From: an uncultured Flavobacteriaceae bacterium
GTDB taxonomy: Bacteria > Bacteroidota > Bacteroidia > Flavobacteriales > Flavobacteriaceae
NCBI GenBank assembly: GCA_947489085.1
Contig: CANLCJ010000002.1
Span: forward strand, 124,001-188,000
Reading direction: 5' to 3'
Length of the DNA: 64,000 nucleotides
The translations under genes and the position numbers were made by a program. A model generated the notes under the pieces. That model was not told where the DNA came from. It was given only the letters and a program-made list of their open reading frames with translations, and ran no database searches. The first letter of the stretch is position 1. Each line of letters opens with the position of its first letter. Shown piece by piece: positions 16,166-25,328 of this stretch.

Positions 16166-18664
16166 TTAAACTTTAATTGTTCTTAATCTTAATGCATTGG
16201 CGATAACCGAAACAGAGCTAAAACTCATGGCTAACGCTGCAATCATAGGCGAGAGTAAAATTCCGAAAAACGGAAACAAAACACCTGCTGCAATAGGCAC
16301 TCCTAATGTGTTATAGATGAGAGCGAAAAACAGATTTTGTTTAATATTCTTCATTACGGCATCACTCAAATGTCGCGCCTTGACAATACCGTGTAAATCT
16401 CCTTTTACCAAGGTTATCATAGCACTTTCTATAGCAACATCTGTTCCTGTTCCCATTGCGATACCTACATCACTTTTAGCAAGTGCTGGTGCATCATTAA
16501 TACCATCGCCCGCCATAGCAACAACTTTTCCTTTTTCTTGTAGTTTCTCTACTTCTTTGAGTTTATCCTCAGGCAACATACTTGCTTTAAAATCTGTAAG
16601 ATTTAATTCTGTTGCTACTGCTTGCGCTGTGTCGTGATTATCGCCTGTTAACATGATGACTTCAATACCTTTGTCTTGAAGTTTCTTAATGGCTTTGGCG
16701 CTAGTCCCCTTAATTTTATCTCCTATAACTACATAACCAGTAACCGTTTCATCTATTGACAAATAAGAAACTGTTTTACCTTGTCTTTGATAGGTTTTAG
16801 CTTCTTCCTCCATTTGCGAGGTTATCTCTGCATTAGCATAATCCATCATCTTAGGATTTCCCAATGCTATTTTTTTATTATCAATAGTAGCTTCTACACC
16901 TTTACCTGTAACTGCGCTAAATGCATCTGATTTTAAAATTTCAGAATTTTGTACTTTTCCATATTTAACCGTAGCTTCTGCTAATGGATGTTCGCTGTTA
17001 TTGTTCAACGAAACAATATATTTCAGAATGTCATTTTCGCTAAAATCTGCATCAAAAGAACCTACTGTTTCAACGGTTGGTTTTCCTTCTGTAATTGTTC
17101 CTGTCTTATCTACAATTAGCGACGTAACCCTATCCATTTTTTCAAGTGCTTCGGCATTTTTAATCAATACACCATTTTGAGCACCTTTACCAACACCAAC
17201 CATTACAGACATAGGTGTTGCCAATCCCAATGCACAAGGACAAGCTATTATCAAAACAGCAATAGCATTCACAAAGGCATAAACATAAACTGGTTCTGGT
17301 CCCCAAATTGCCCAAACCGCAAAAGTTAGTAATGAGATAATGACCACAACAGGCACAAAATAACCTGATACTTTATCGGCTAAATTTTGAATTGGCGCAC
17401 GACTTCTACTGGCATTATTAACCATGTGGATGATTTGAGAGAGTAGTGTATCACTCCCCACTTTTTCAGCTTTCATTAAAAAAGATTGGTTGCCGTTTAT
17501 TGTTCCGCTACTTACTTTATCATTTGCTGTTTTATTAACAGGAATTGGCTCTCCAGTAATCATTGACTCATCAATGGTTGTATCTCCTTCTGTTATCGAG
17601 CCATCCACAGGAATCTTATCGCCTGGTTTTACTTTTAGAATATCATTTAATTCAATAGCATCTATGGTTACTTCAACATCTTCGCCATCTACTATTTTTA
17701 TAGCTTTATTGGGTGCTAACTTTAATAATTCTTTTACTGCCGAATTCGTTTTACTATGCGCACGAGCTTCTAAAAGTTGACCTAGAAGTACCAATGTTAG
17801 AATGACGGTTGCTGCTTCAAAATAAACGTGTACTGCTCCAGATTCTGTTTTGAACTGACTTGGAAAAATATCTGGAAAAAACATGCCGAAAACACTAAAT
17901 AACCAAGCGACACCTGCACCTATTCCAATAAGTGTAAACATATTAAGATTCCATGTTTTTATACTCTTATAGGCACGTTCAAAGAACATCCAAGTAGCAT
18001 AAAACACAACTGGAATGGATAATGCGAACTGAATCCAATTCCAATATTTTTGTTCCATGATGTCATACAATGGATTATTGGTCAGCATTTCACTCATTGC
18101 CATTAAAAAAATTGGTAATGTAAAAGCAACTGCAATCTTAAACTTCTTTAATAATTTTTTATAGATCTTCTCTTCTGCTGAACTATCTGCTTCCATTGGA
18201 ACTAAATCCATTCCGCATTTAGGACAAGCACCTGCTTCATCTTTTATAATTTCTGGATGCATCGGGCATGTCCATTGCGCTGATGAAGTTGTGGATAGAT
18301 TTTGTTCTTCAACTAAATCCATTCCGCAGACGGGGCAATCGCCCGGTTTATCATAGGTCTTATCTCCTTCACAATGCATTGGGCAATAAAATGTACCCGT
18401 ACCTTTACCTTTTGGCTGTTTTTCCATTTCTACTTTGGTATGATGGTGTTCTCCTAATTTTTGAATACTATATTTTCCGCCATCTTTCTTTAAAGCTTCT
18501 TGAAACCTTTCTATTGGAATATGAGATTCCATTTCGATTGCTGCTTCTGCTTTTTCTAAATCAACAGAAGCCTTTGAAACACCTTTCACTTTTGAAAGTG
18601 TTTCTTCTACGTGACTGCGACAACCGTTGCAAGTCATTCCGTGTATGTGATATGTATGTTTCAT
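16166..18664 (-). CDS. copA: Copper-type P1B ATPase with HMA and two metal-binding modules
   Basis: 832 residues. An HMA domain with GMTCNGC (residues 9-15) is followed by two short cysteine/histidine modules, FYCPMHCEG...CPVCGMDL near 92-117 and WTCPMHPEI...CPKCGMDL near 132-156. The ATPase core has eight membrane segments, TGEPIP in the actuator, ACPCALGLATP with the CPC metal site near residue 475, DKTGTITEGKP near 517, a SEHPLA motif, and GDGINDAP. These features mark a Cu(I)/Ag(I)-exporting P1B-1 ATPase. The start codon overlaps the stop of the TolC-type gene by one base, so pump, channel and ATPase are co-expressed. Tandem CPMH...CPxCGM modules are common in Bacteroidetes copper ATPases. 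Confidence 0.92.
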   Translation of the reverse strand: MKHTYHIHGMTCNGCRSHVEETLSKVKGVSKASVDLEKAEAAIEMESHIPIERFQEALKKDGGKYSIQKLGEHHHTKVEMEKQPKGKGTGTFYCPMHCEGDKTYDKPGDCPVCGMDLVEEQNLSTTSSAQWTCPMHPEIIKDEAGACPKCGMDLVPMEADSSAEEKIYKKLLKKFKIAVAFTLPIFLMAMSEMLTNNPLYDIMEQKYWNWIQFALSIPVVFYATWMFFERAYKSIKTWNLNMFTLIGIGAGVAWLFSVFGMFFPDIFPSQFKTESGAVHVYFEAATVILTLVLLGQLLEARAHSKTNSAVKELLKLAPNKAIKIVDGEDVEVTIDAIELNDILKVKPGDKIPVDGSITEGDTTIDESMITGEPIPVNKTANDKVSSGTINGNQSFLMKAEKVGSDTLLSQIIHMVNNASRSRAPIQNLADKVSGYFVPVVVIISLLTFAVWAIWGPEPVYVYAFVNAIAVLIIACPCALGLATPMSVMVGVGKGAQNGVLIKNAEALEKMDRVTSLIVDKTGTITEGKPTVETVGSFDADFSENDILKYIVSLNNNSEHPLAEATVKYGKVQNSEILKSDAFSAVTGKGVEATIDNKKIALGNPKMMDYANAEITSQMEEEAKTYQRQGKTVSYLSIDETVTGYVVIGDKIKGTSAKAIKKLQDKGIEVIMLTGDNHDTAQAVATELNLTDFKASMLPEDKLKEVEKLQEKGKVVAMAGDGINDAPALAKSDVGIAMGTGTDVAIESAMITLVKGDLHGIVKARHLSDAVMKNIKQNLFFALIYNTLGVPIAAGVLFPFFGILLSPMIAALAMSFSSVSVIANALRLRTIKV

Positions 18665-19884
18665 TATTGCTGTGTTAAATAATTAATAATTGTAGTTTGC
18701 ACATAGTAGGTTTTAACAGACTCAATTTGATTTATTTGAAACTTCAGTTGCAATTCTTGTATGTCCAAAACGTCATTAAAATCAATCGTTCCTGTTTCGT
18801 AATTTTTAATAAGAATCTCTTCAGCATCTTTAGCTTGCTTTAAGTTCTTCGTTTGGGTTGCATAACTTATTCTTGCTGAAATCTTATCGTTTACTGCTTT
18901 ATCCAATAGTATTTCTAATGCATTTGTGCGCTCTTGTTTTTGTGCCAAAATCTCTTGCTGTTGCAACTCATTTTGTTTGGTTTGGGATTTGTACTTATTA
19001 TTAAATATGGGAATTGATACTGATACCATTGGCATAATTATATCTTTTCCATTGTCACTAAAATCCATGTTAGGACGTTTATCAACATTGATATAATCTA
19101 AACCGAAACCAATCATTGGACTACTTTCTTTTTGATTCAATAATTCAGATTGCTCTACAGACTGATAGAGTTTATCGAATTTTAGTAATTCAGGATGTAG
19201 AGATAAATTTCCAGAATTGATTTCAAAATCTTCTGAGGGAATTATTAACTCATTAATAACAGAAACTTGTACATCCTTATCACGATTTAAAAGCTTATTA
19301 AAAGTAGTTTGTTCTGCTAAAAATTGTTGAACCAAAACATCTAATAACTGTTGCATTTCATTTTGACGCATTTGCAATCGTAAAACATCTACAGCTGAAG
19401 CTTTGCCAACTTCAACCGATGTTAATGCTAACGTTTCGTAGGTTTTAAGTAGTTTAATATTCTCGTTTAAAACGTCTTGTTTTGCTTTATTAGCGTAGAG
19501 ATTATAATAGGATTGCGATACAGAAGCCATCAGTTTTCTTTTGGCAATAACAATGTCCTTGTATTTAGCATCTGCCAAAGCACTCACATAGTTTTCTCTT
19601 GCGGTAATATTACCAAACCAAGGCAACATTTGTTTAGCTGATACTTTGAAGCGTTGCGCTCCTGTTCGGGTTTCTGGTTCGCTTACGAAGTAACCCACAC
19701 CAAATTCGGTATTAGGCAATGTATTTACTTCATTCACTTTTTCGGAAGCAATACTATACTGTAATTCAAACTTTTGAATTTCAGGATTGTTATTTAATGC
19801 TTCATTAATAAGCGTTTCTAATTCTTGTGCATTAGAAACACTAAAAGTTAATAAACCTATGAGTGTATAAATTATTCTTTTCAT
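18664..19884 (-). CDS. cusC: TolC-family outer-membrane channel (CusC-like)
   Basis: 406 residues. A signal peptide (IYTLIGLLTFSVSNAQ) is followed by two repeated outer-membrane-efflux halves with long coiled coils, for example around residues 150-210 and 310-390 (QTKQNELQQQEILAQKQERTN). The family forms the trimeric channel that takes substrate from an RND pump across the outer membrane. The start overlaps the end of the CusA-type gene by four bases (ATGA), and its stop overlaps the copA start. It is therefore the dedicated channel for this pump, unlike the czc system, where the channel is fused to the pump. Confidence 0.9.
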   Translation of the reverse strand: MKRIIYTLIGLLTFSVSNAQELETLINEALNNNPEIQKFELQYSIASEKVNEVNTLPNTEFGVGYFVSEPETRTGAQRFKVSAKQMLPWFGNITARENYVSALADAKYKDIVIAKRKLMASVSQSYYNLYANKAKQDVLNENIKLLKTYETLALTSVEVGKASAVDVLRLQMRQNEMQQLLDVLVQQFLAEQTTFNKLLNRDKDVQVSVINELIIPSEDFEINSGNLSLHPELLKFDKLYQSVEQSELLNQKESSPMIGFGLDYINVDKRPNMDFSDNGKDIIMPMVSVSIPIFNNKYKSQTKQNELQQQEILAQKQERTNALEILLDKAVNDKISARISYATQTKNLKQAKDAEEILIKNYETGTIDFNDVLDIQELQLKFQINQIESVKTYYVQTTIINYLTQQ

Positions 19885-22800
19885 TTGTTTGCTCTTTTCA
19901 ATTTAAACTCTTCTCTCCAGCTGTATAATACCGGTACAATAAAATAAGAGGTAATATCTATAACCATTCCGCCAAATATTGGAATTGCCATAGGTATCAT
20001 AATATCACTTCCTTTTCCTGTGGATGTCAATACTGGTAACAGCGCCAAAATGGTAGTTACAGTAGTCATTAAACACGGACGAATACGTTTTTCGGCTGCT
20101 TGTAATGCGGAAGCTCTAATACTCTTTTTATCAGAAGGTTTTTCACGCTCAAAAGTTTGCTTGAGGTATGTTGCCATAACGACACCATCATCTGTAGCAA
20201 TACCAAATAATGCTATAAAACCTACCCAAACCGCAACACTTAAATTGATAGTTTTCATATTGAAAAGGTCTCGCATATTCTCTCCAAACAAACTAAAATT
20301 GAAAAACCAATCTTGACCGTAAAGCCATATCATTATAAAACCACCCGCAAAAGCAACTGTTATTCCTGTAAAAACCATGAGTGACGTAGTAACAGATTTG
20401 AATTGGAAATATAGAATCAAGAAAATAATAGCAAGTGCTAATGGAACGACAACAGAAAGCGTTTTTTCTGCTCGTAACTGATTTTCATAAGTGCCTGTAA
20501 ATTTATAGCTGATGCCCTTTGGAACAGTTAATTCTCCTGAATCTATTTTCTGTTGAAATAAAGCTTGCGCATTTTCAACAACATCAACTTCTGCAAACCC
20601 ATCTAATTTATCAAACAACACATAGCCAACTAAAAAGGTATCTTCACTTTTTATGACTTGTGGACCTTGCTCATACCGAATCGTCGCTAATTCACTTAAT
20701 GGAATAGGACTTCCTTTTTCAACAGGAATATAGATGCCTTTTATATCTTCTGGATTACCTCGTAGCTCTCTAGGGTATCGCACTCTAACAACATAGCGTT
20801 CTCTTCCTTCTACGGTTTGAGTAATAGCCATACCGCCAATGGCTACTTTCAGCACACTTTGTACATCTTCTATAGATACACCATAACGTGCTATTTTTTC
20901 TCTATCAATATCAATAAGTAAATAAGGTTTCCCTACAATTCTATCTGCAAAAACAGCTTGCTCTTTTACACCTTCTGCTTGTTTAAGAATGGTTTCTAGC
21001 TGCAATCCAAACGCTTCAATTTGTTTTAAATCTTGTCCTTTTACTTTTATTCCCATTGGTGCACGCATTCCTGTTTGAAGCATGACCAATCTGGTTTCTA
21101 TCGGTTGTAATTTAGGTGCAGAAGTAACGCCTGGTAATTTGGTAACTCTAACTATTTCATTCCAAATATCATCAGGACTATTAATTTCTGGTCGCCAATT
21201 ACGATAGAATTCGCCATCATTATCTTCGATAAGTTGAGCATGTCTAACTTTTGTAAAAACAATATTTTCGGAATTATTAGGATTGGCGATAAATGTTCCA
21301 TCTTTCAACTCAAAAGCACCATCGTCATTTACTTTGTAACGTTGTCTTTTTCCTTTTGAGTTACGCATGTATTCAGACTTATACTGAATCATGTTTTCGT
21401 ACATAGATAAAGGCGCAGGATCTAATGCAGATTCTGTTCTACCAGACTTTCCTACTACGGTTTCAATTTCTGGAATGGTGGCTACAGCCATATCTAATTG
21501 CTGAAGCACACGTTTATTTTCGGCAACACCTGAGTGTGGTAATGAGGTTGGCATTAATAGAAAAGAGCCTTCGTTTAAAGATGGCATAAATTCTTTTCCT
21601 GTATTGTTCATAATCCATCCTCCAGAAACAACCACAGTTGCTGGAATAATTAAAAACAAAAGTTTGTTTGCTAAAGCCCAGTTTAAAATCTGTCCATAAT
21701 AACTTCTAAAAATTGAAAATATTCCTAAAATTCCGAAGCAAATAATAGCTACAAAAATAAGATTGACTAAAATACTTCTGTCAAAGCCTAGTGGTCTCCA
21801 ATATTCGGCAAGTAAAAAAATAATGGCAGTACACGAAATAATAATATTTACAAGATTGCTGTTTTTCTTATTTAGTTTACCCAAGACTCCAAGTAAACTA
21901 GTAATACCAAAAGCAATTAAAATAATCCCTAACCAATATCCAGTAACCATAATTGCTATTCCAGCAATTATTAAAGCACCATTTATGATGTATTTAAATG
22001 ACTTTTTAAATGATGTTTTTCTGAATAAATAAGCTGCTAATGGTGGGATTAGAAATAAGGCAATAACCAAAGATGCTGATAACGCCATCGTTTTGGTAAA
22101 TGCTAATGGTCTAAACAATTTTCCTTCTGCACCAATCATTGTAAATACAGGAACGAAGCTGATAATTGTAGTTAATACCGCAGTTAAAATCGCTCCAGAA
22201 ACTTCGGCAGTCGCATTATAAACTACTTCATTCGTAGTTAACTCTGTACCATCTTCTCGTAATCGTAATTTGTCATCATCGAGATGGCGAATCATATTTT
22301 CTGCGAGAATGACGCCTACATCTACCATAGTTCCAATTGCAATAGCAATACCAGAAAGTGCTACAATATTGGCATCTACGTTAAACAGTTTCATGGTAAC
22401 AAATACCATTAATACGGCGACAGGCAACAATCCAGAAATTAAAATAGAAGCTCTTAAATTGAAAACCATAACAATAATAACCAAAATGGTAATTAATATT
22501 TCTAGTGTCAACGCTTCATTAAGCGTGTCTAATGTTTCTTCAATAAGCTCGGTACGATCATAGAAAGGAACAACTGTTAATTGAGATGTTCGTCCATCTG
22601 CCAATACCTTTGAAGGTAATCCACCTTTCAGCTCCTCAATTTGCGCCTTTACATTATTAATGACTTCCATTGGATTTGCACCATATCGTGCCACTACAAC
22701 ACCACCAACGACTTCCGCACCTTCTTTATCCAATAAACCTCTTCGTGTTGCTGGACCTAATGATACTTTACCAATGTCTTTAATCTTAATTGAAGTAAAA

Positions 22801-23609
22801 TCCTCTGAAGTAACTACAGCATTTTCAATATCTTCAACAGATTTCACATAACCCAAACCACGTACTAAATATTCAGCTTGATTAATTTCTATAGTCTGCG
22901 CACCAATATCTTGATTACTACTTTTAACCGCTTTTACAATCTGGTTTAAACTAATGTTATATTGACGCATCAGCTCTGGATTGACATCCACCTGATACTC
23001 CTGTACATAACCACCAATGGAAGCGACTTCAGAAACACCGCTTGCAGTAGATAAAGCATATTTCACATAGTAATCTTGAATGCTACGCAGTTCGTGTAAA
23101 TCCCAACCACCAGTAACATTTCCATTTTCATCTCTACCTTCAAGAGTGTACCAAAATATTTGTCCCAAACCTGTGGCATCTGGTCCCAATGCAGGATTAA
23201 CACCTTCTGGTAATAATCCACTTGGTAATGAATTGAGTTTTTCTAGAATACGACTGCGACTCCAATAGAATTCTATATCTTCTTCAAAAATGATATAGAT
23301 ACTTGAAAACCCAAACATAGAAGAACTACGAATGGTTTTTACTCCTGGAATACCGAGTAAAGAAGTCGTTAATGGATAAGTGATTTGGTCTTCTATATCT
23401 TGTGGCGAACGACCATCCCACTTTGTGAATACAATTTGTTGGTTTTCTCCAATATCTGGAATGGCGTCAACCGCTACAGGGTTGCTTGGCAAAAATCCTG
23501 TATCCCAATTAAAAGGTGCGTTTACAGTTCCCCATCCTACAAAAAGGACGAGTAACAGAACTGCTACGAGTTTATTTTCTATTAAAAATTTGATGCTTTT
23601 ATTTAGCAT
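19881..23609 (-). CDS. cusA: CusA/CzcA-type heavy-metal RND efflux pump
   Basis: 1242 residues, longer than the usual 1040. Extra material lies in the membrane region after about residue 530 (additional hydrophobic helices around ALIIAGIAIMVTGYWLG) and in the second periplasmic loop. Family landmarks are VAVDAIPDIGENQQIVF near residue 45, SSMFGFSSIYIIFEED near 90, and TPV-like loop residues. The putative proton-relay helix is GIAIAIGTMVDVGVILAENM near residue 425. HME-RND pumps of this type move Cu/Ag or Zn/Cd/Co from the periplasm through the adaptor and channel. Its neighbours (copA, HMA modules, DUF305, DUF3347 adaptor) point to copper or silver. Confidence 0.9.
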   Translation of the reverse strand: MLNKSIKFLIENKLVAVLLLVLFVGWGTVNAPFNWDTGFLPSNPVAVDAIPDIGENQQIVFTKWDGRSPQDIEDQITYPLTTSLLGIPGVKTIRSSSMFGFSSIYIIFEEDIEFYWSRSRILEKLNSLPSGLLPEGVNPALGPDATGLGQIFWYTLEGRDENGNVTGGWDLHELRSIQDYYVKYALSTASGVSEVASIGGYVQEYQVDVNPELMRQYNISLNQIVKAVKSSNQDIGAQTIEINQAEYLVRGLGYVKSVEDIENAVVTSEDFTSIKIKDIGKVSLGPATRRGLLDKEGAEVVGGVVVARYGANPMEVINNVKAQIEELKGGLPSKVLADGRTSQLTVVPFYDRTELIEETLDTLNEALTLEILITILVIIVMVFNLRASILISGLLPVAVLMVFVTMKLFNVDANIVALSGIAIAIGTMVDVGVILAENMIRHLDDDKLRLREDGTELTTNEVVYNATAEVSGAILTAVLTTIISFVPVFTMIGAEGKLFRPLAFTKTMALSASLVIALFLIPPLAAYLFRKTSFKKSFKYIINGALIIAGIAIMVTGYWLGIILIAFGITSLLGVLGKLNKKNSNLVNIIISCTAIIFLLAEYWRPLGFDRSILVNLIFVAIICFGILGIFSIFRSYYGQILNWALANKLLFLIIPATVVVSGGWIMNNTGKEFMPSLNEGSFLLMPTSLPHSGVAENKRVLQQLDMAVATIPEIETVVGKSGRTESALDPAPLSMYENMIQYKSEYMRNSKGKRQRYKVNDDGAFELKDGTFIANPNNSENIVFTKVRHAQLIEDNDGEFYRNWRPEINSPDDIWNEIVRVTKLPGVTSAPKLQPIETRLVMLQTGMRAPMGIKVKGQDLKQIEAFGLQLETILKQAEGVKEQAVFADRIVGKPYLLIDIDREKIARYGVSIEDVQSVLKVAIGGMAITQTVEGRERYVVRVRYPRELRGNPEDIKGIYIPVEKGSPIPLSELATIRYEQGPQVIKSEDTFLVGYVLFDKLDGFAEVDVVENAQALFQQKIDSGELTVPKGISYKFTGTYENQLRAEKTLSVVVPLALAIIFLILYFQFKSVTTSLMVFTGITVAFAGGFIMIWLYGQDWFFNFSLFGENMRDLFNMKTINLSVAVWVGFIALFGIATDDGVVMATYLKQTFEREKPSDKKSIRASALQAAEKRIRPCLMTTVTTILALLPVLTSTGKGSDIMIPMAIPIFGGMVIDITSYFIVPVLYSWREEFKLKRANK

Positions 23610-23667
23610 TGGCTTTGATTATTAAACAGTTAGACATTGGCGTTAGAAAAACACCGAATACAGCAAA

Positions 23668-23697
23668 TTATCCTTATGACATAAAGTCATAGGATAA
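23668..23697. repeat. Inverted repeat between HYC_CC_PP gene and cusA
   Basis: Arms TTATCCTTATGAC and GTCATAGGATAA are complementary apart from one extra T, with a 5-base loop. The site is downstream of the HYC_CC_PP gene and upstream of cusA on the minus strand. No U-tract follows in the transcribed direction, so it may be a regulator site or an RNA hairpin and not a classical terminator. Confidence 0.5.
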
Positions 23698-23717
23698 ATC
23701 AGTCTATTGTTTAAAAA

Positions 23718-24131
23718 TCAAATTAAATACGTCTCGTCAATTTTGTAGAGTTGCCTTATGACGAGTGGCGGTTTGTATTCTTCAAAAGAAGATACATTGT
23801 TATCTAAACCTTCAAAAAGGTTAATATAAGTATAAACAAATGAAGCGATGAATACTTGTTGTTCAAAAGAAATTTTGTCAACTTGTAATTGTAGTTCGTC
23901 TTGACCATCAACTACCAATTGTTCATCATTACAACAATTCTTTTTTGTAATAGAACAACCTTCAGTTGAAGGATTATCCATTTCCATTCCGCATCCTTCA
24001 GCTTTATGGAACATAGCAGTTTCTACCAAAGTATCTCCACAATAATGCATACTGAGCGTAAATGACATTGTAGAGAGTAACACTACAAAAGCCATTGCCA
24101 AAGACATTGCTTTATGGAATACTTGTTTCAT
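23718..24131 (-). CDS. HYC_CC_PP family exported protein
   Basis: 137 residues from the ATG at 24131; the open frame upstream begins with TTG and adds ten residues that are not needed. An N-terminal signal segment (AMSLAMAFVVLLSTMSFTLSMHYCG) carries the HYC motif. CGMEM, CSITKKNCC and, towards the end, a YKPPLV motif follow, which together define the HYC_CC_PP family of Bacteroidetes metal clusters. The cysteines and histidines suggest metal binding in the periplasm. It is the first gene of the cus-like block, and a TACCTTTG promoter box lies 8 bases upstream of the start. Its function is unknown. Confidence 0.75.
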   Translation of the reverse strand: MKQVFHKAMSLAMAFVVLLSTMSFTLSMHYCGDTLVETAMFHKAEGCGMEMDNPSTEGCSITKKNCCNDEQLVVDGQDELQLQVDKISFEQQVFIASFVYTYINLFEGLDNNVSSFEEYKPPLVIRQLYKIDETYLI

Positions 24132-24220
24132 ATTGAGTACAAAGGTATAAAATTTTAACAATTCCTAAATTTTGTTTAACAGAAGTTTAGATATAAAACT
24201 GCAAAAAACAAATAATCAAT

Positions 24221-25324
24221 TTACCACTTACCCATTTTTGATAGCACCTTTTTGTACTTCAACATTTGGATATCGTCTTTACAATATGGATGTTCTAAAA
24301 GTTCTTTAAGTTTACCTATAAACTCTTTTGAAACAAACCCTTTTTTCTTTAAAACATCAAATAAAACGAGGGCTTGCTCTGCCCTATATTTAGCTTTTTT
24401 CAAAAACTCTTCTCCATTTTCTGGGTTTTCATAATGGTTTTGAATATCAAAATGTTTATCAATATCTCCTTTGTATGCTACTAATAAGTTTTCAGCATTC
24501 TGTTGTGTAACTCCATTTGTTGTAAATACATAGTCTCTGTCTTGAGTAAGTCTATTAATTCTCGTTTGTCCATCTGCGTAATCATTAGGATGAATCTCTA
24601 AATAATGTGAACGATCCAAGGGTAAAGTAATAACTGCTTTGGGATCATATAAACCTTGAAATTTATTAGTTTCAAAATGCCTAATTGAAACTGGATTATC
24701 GCAAGTAATTATTGGCGCATTTGAATCTTCTATTTTAATTACATTTATTGTACAATCGTATTTGTATTTAACAAAGTTTCCCCATTGTTCAAGATGGTTA
24801 ACTAAGAAGGCAGTTCTTGAACGTTCATCGTACTGTTTTTTAACCTCCTCTATTTCATCAATATGAAATTCCATTTTCTCTCCAAATAAATTCATTTTTA
24901 TCAAACCATGTTCATTTGCTGTATGAGCTGCCCTATCAAAGATTTGTTTATTCATACCTTTTTGAAGATTTAAAATTCTTGGTGTACGAAAATATAATGA
25001 TAGACATACATATAGTATTTGAATTTTTTGCTCTTGACTAACTGTCAATACCTTTTCATCAACAAGTAATTTATATATTTTTGGAAACTCGCTATCAACA
25101 TTTTCAGCATAATGTTTTTCTAAGGCGTATTTTACTTCATCTGATTCGGCAGGAATTGTATAAATGTTTTTTTCAAAACAAATATCTTTTGTGCTTATTT
25201 GCTCTAAAAGCATATCATTGTCCATTTTATAAACATCGACAAAATGATTTCTTTTTCTTCCTTCAACTGCAAAGTTCTTTAAATATGAACGTGGTATATA
25301 ATGTTGCTTTATTGGATTTGACAT
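24221..25324 (-). CDS. DUF4238 family protein
   Basis: 367 residues. The N-terminus KQHYIPRSYLKNFA is the diagnostic DUF4238 start. FRTPRILNLQKGM near residue 115 and a segment TCDNPVSIRHF near residue 205, followed by a PLDRSHYLEI block, are also typical. The family is cytoplasmic, sporadic and of unknown activity. It is the last gene of a three-gene operon: its start lies 4 bases after the stop of the 561-residue gene. That coupling suggests it acts with the two upstream proteins. Base composition is AT-rich, as in its neighbours. A toxin or effector role in defence is only inferred. Confidence 0.75.
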   Translation of the reverse strand: MSNPIKQHYIPRSYLKNFAVEGRKRNHFVDVYKMDNDMLLEQISTKDICFEKNIYTIPAESDEVKYALEKHYAENVDSEFPKIYKLLVDEKVLTVSQEQKIQILYVCLSLYFRTPRILNLQKGMNKQIFDRAAHTANEHGLIKMNLFGEKMEFHIDEIEEVKKQYDERSRTAFLVNHLEQWGNFVKYKYDCTINVIKIEDSNAPIITCDNPVSIRHFETNKFQGLYDPKAVITLPLDRSHYLEIHPNDYADGQTRINRLTQDRDYVFTTNGVTQQNAENLLVAYKGDIDKHFDIQNHYENPENGEEFLKKAKYRAEQALVLFDVLKKKGFVSKEFIGKLKELLEHPYCKDDIQMLKYKKVLSKMGKW

Positions 25325-25328
25325 TATT

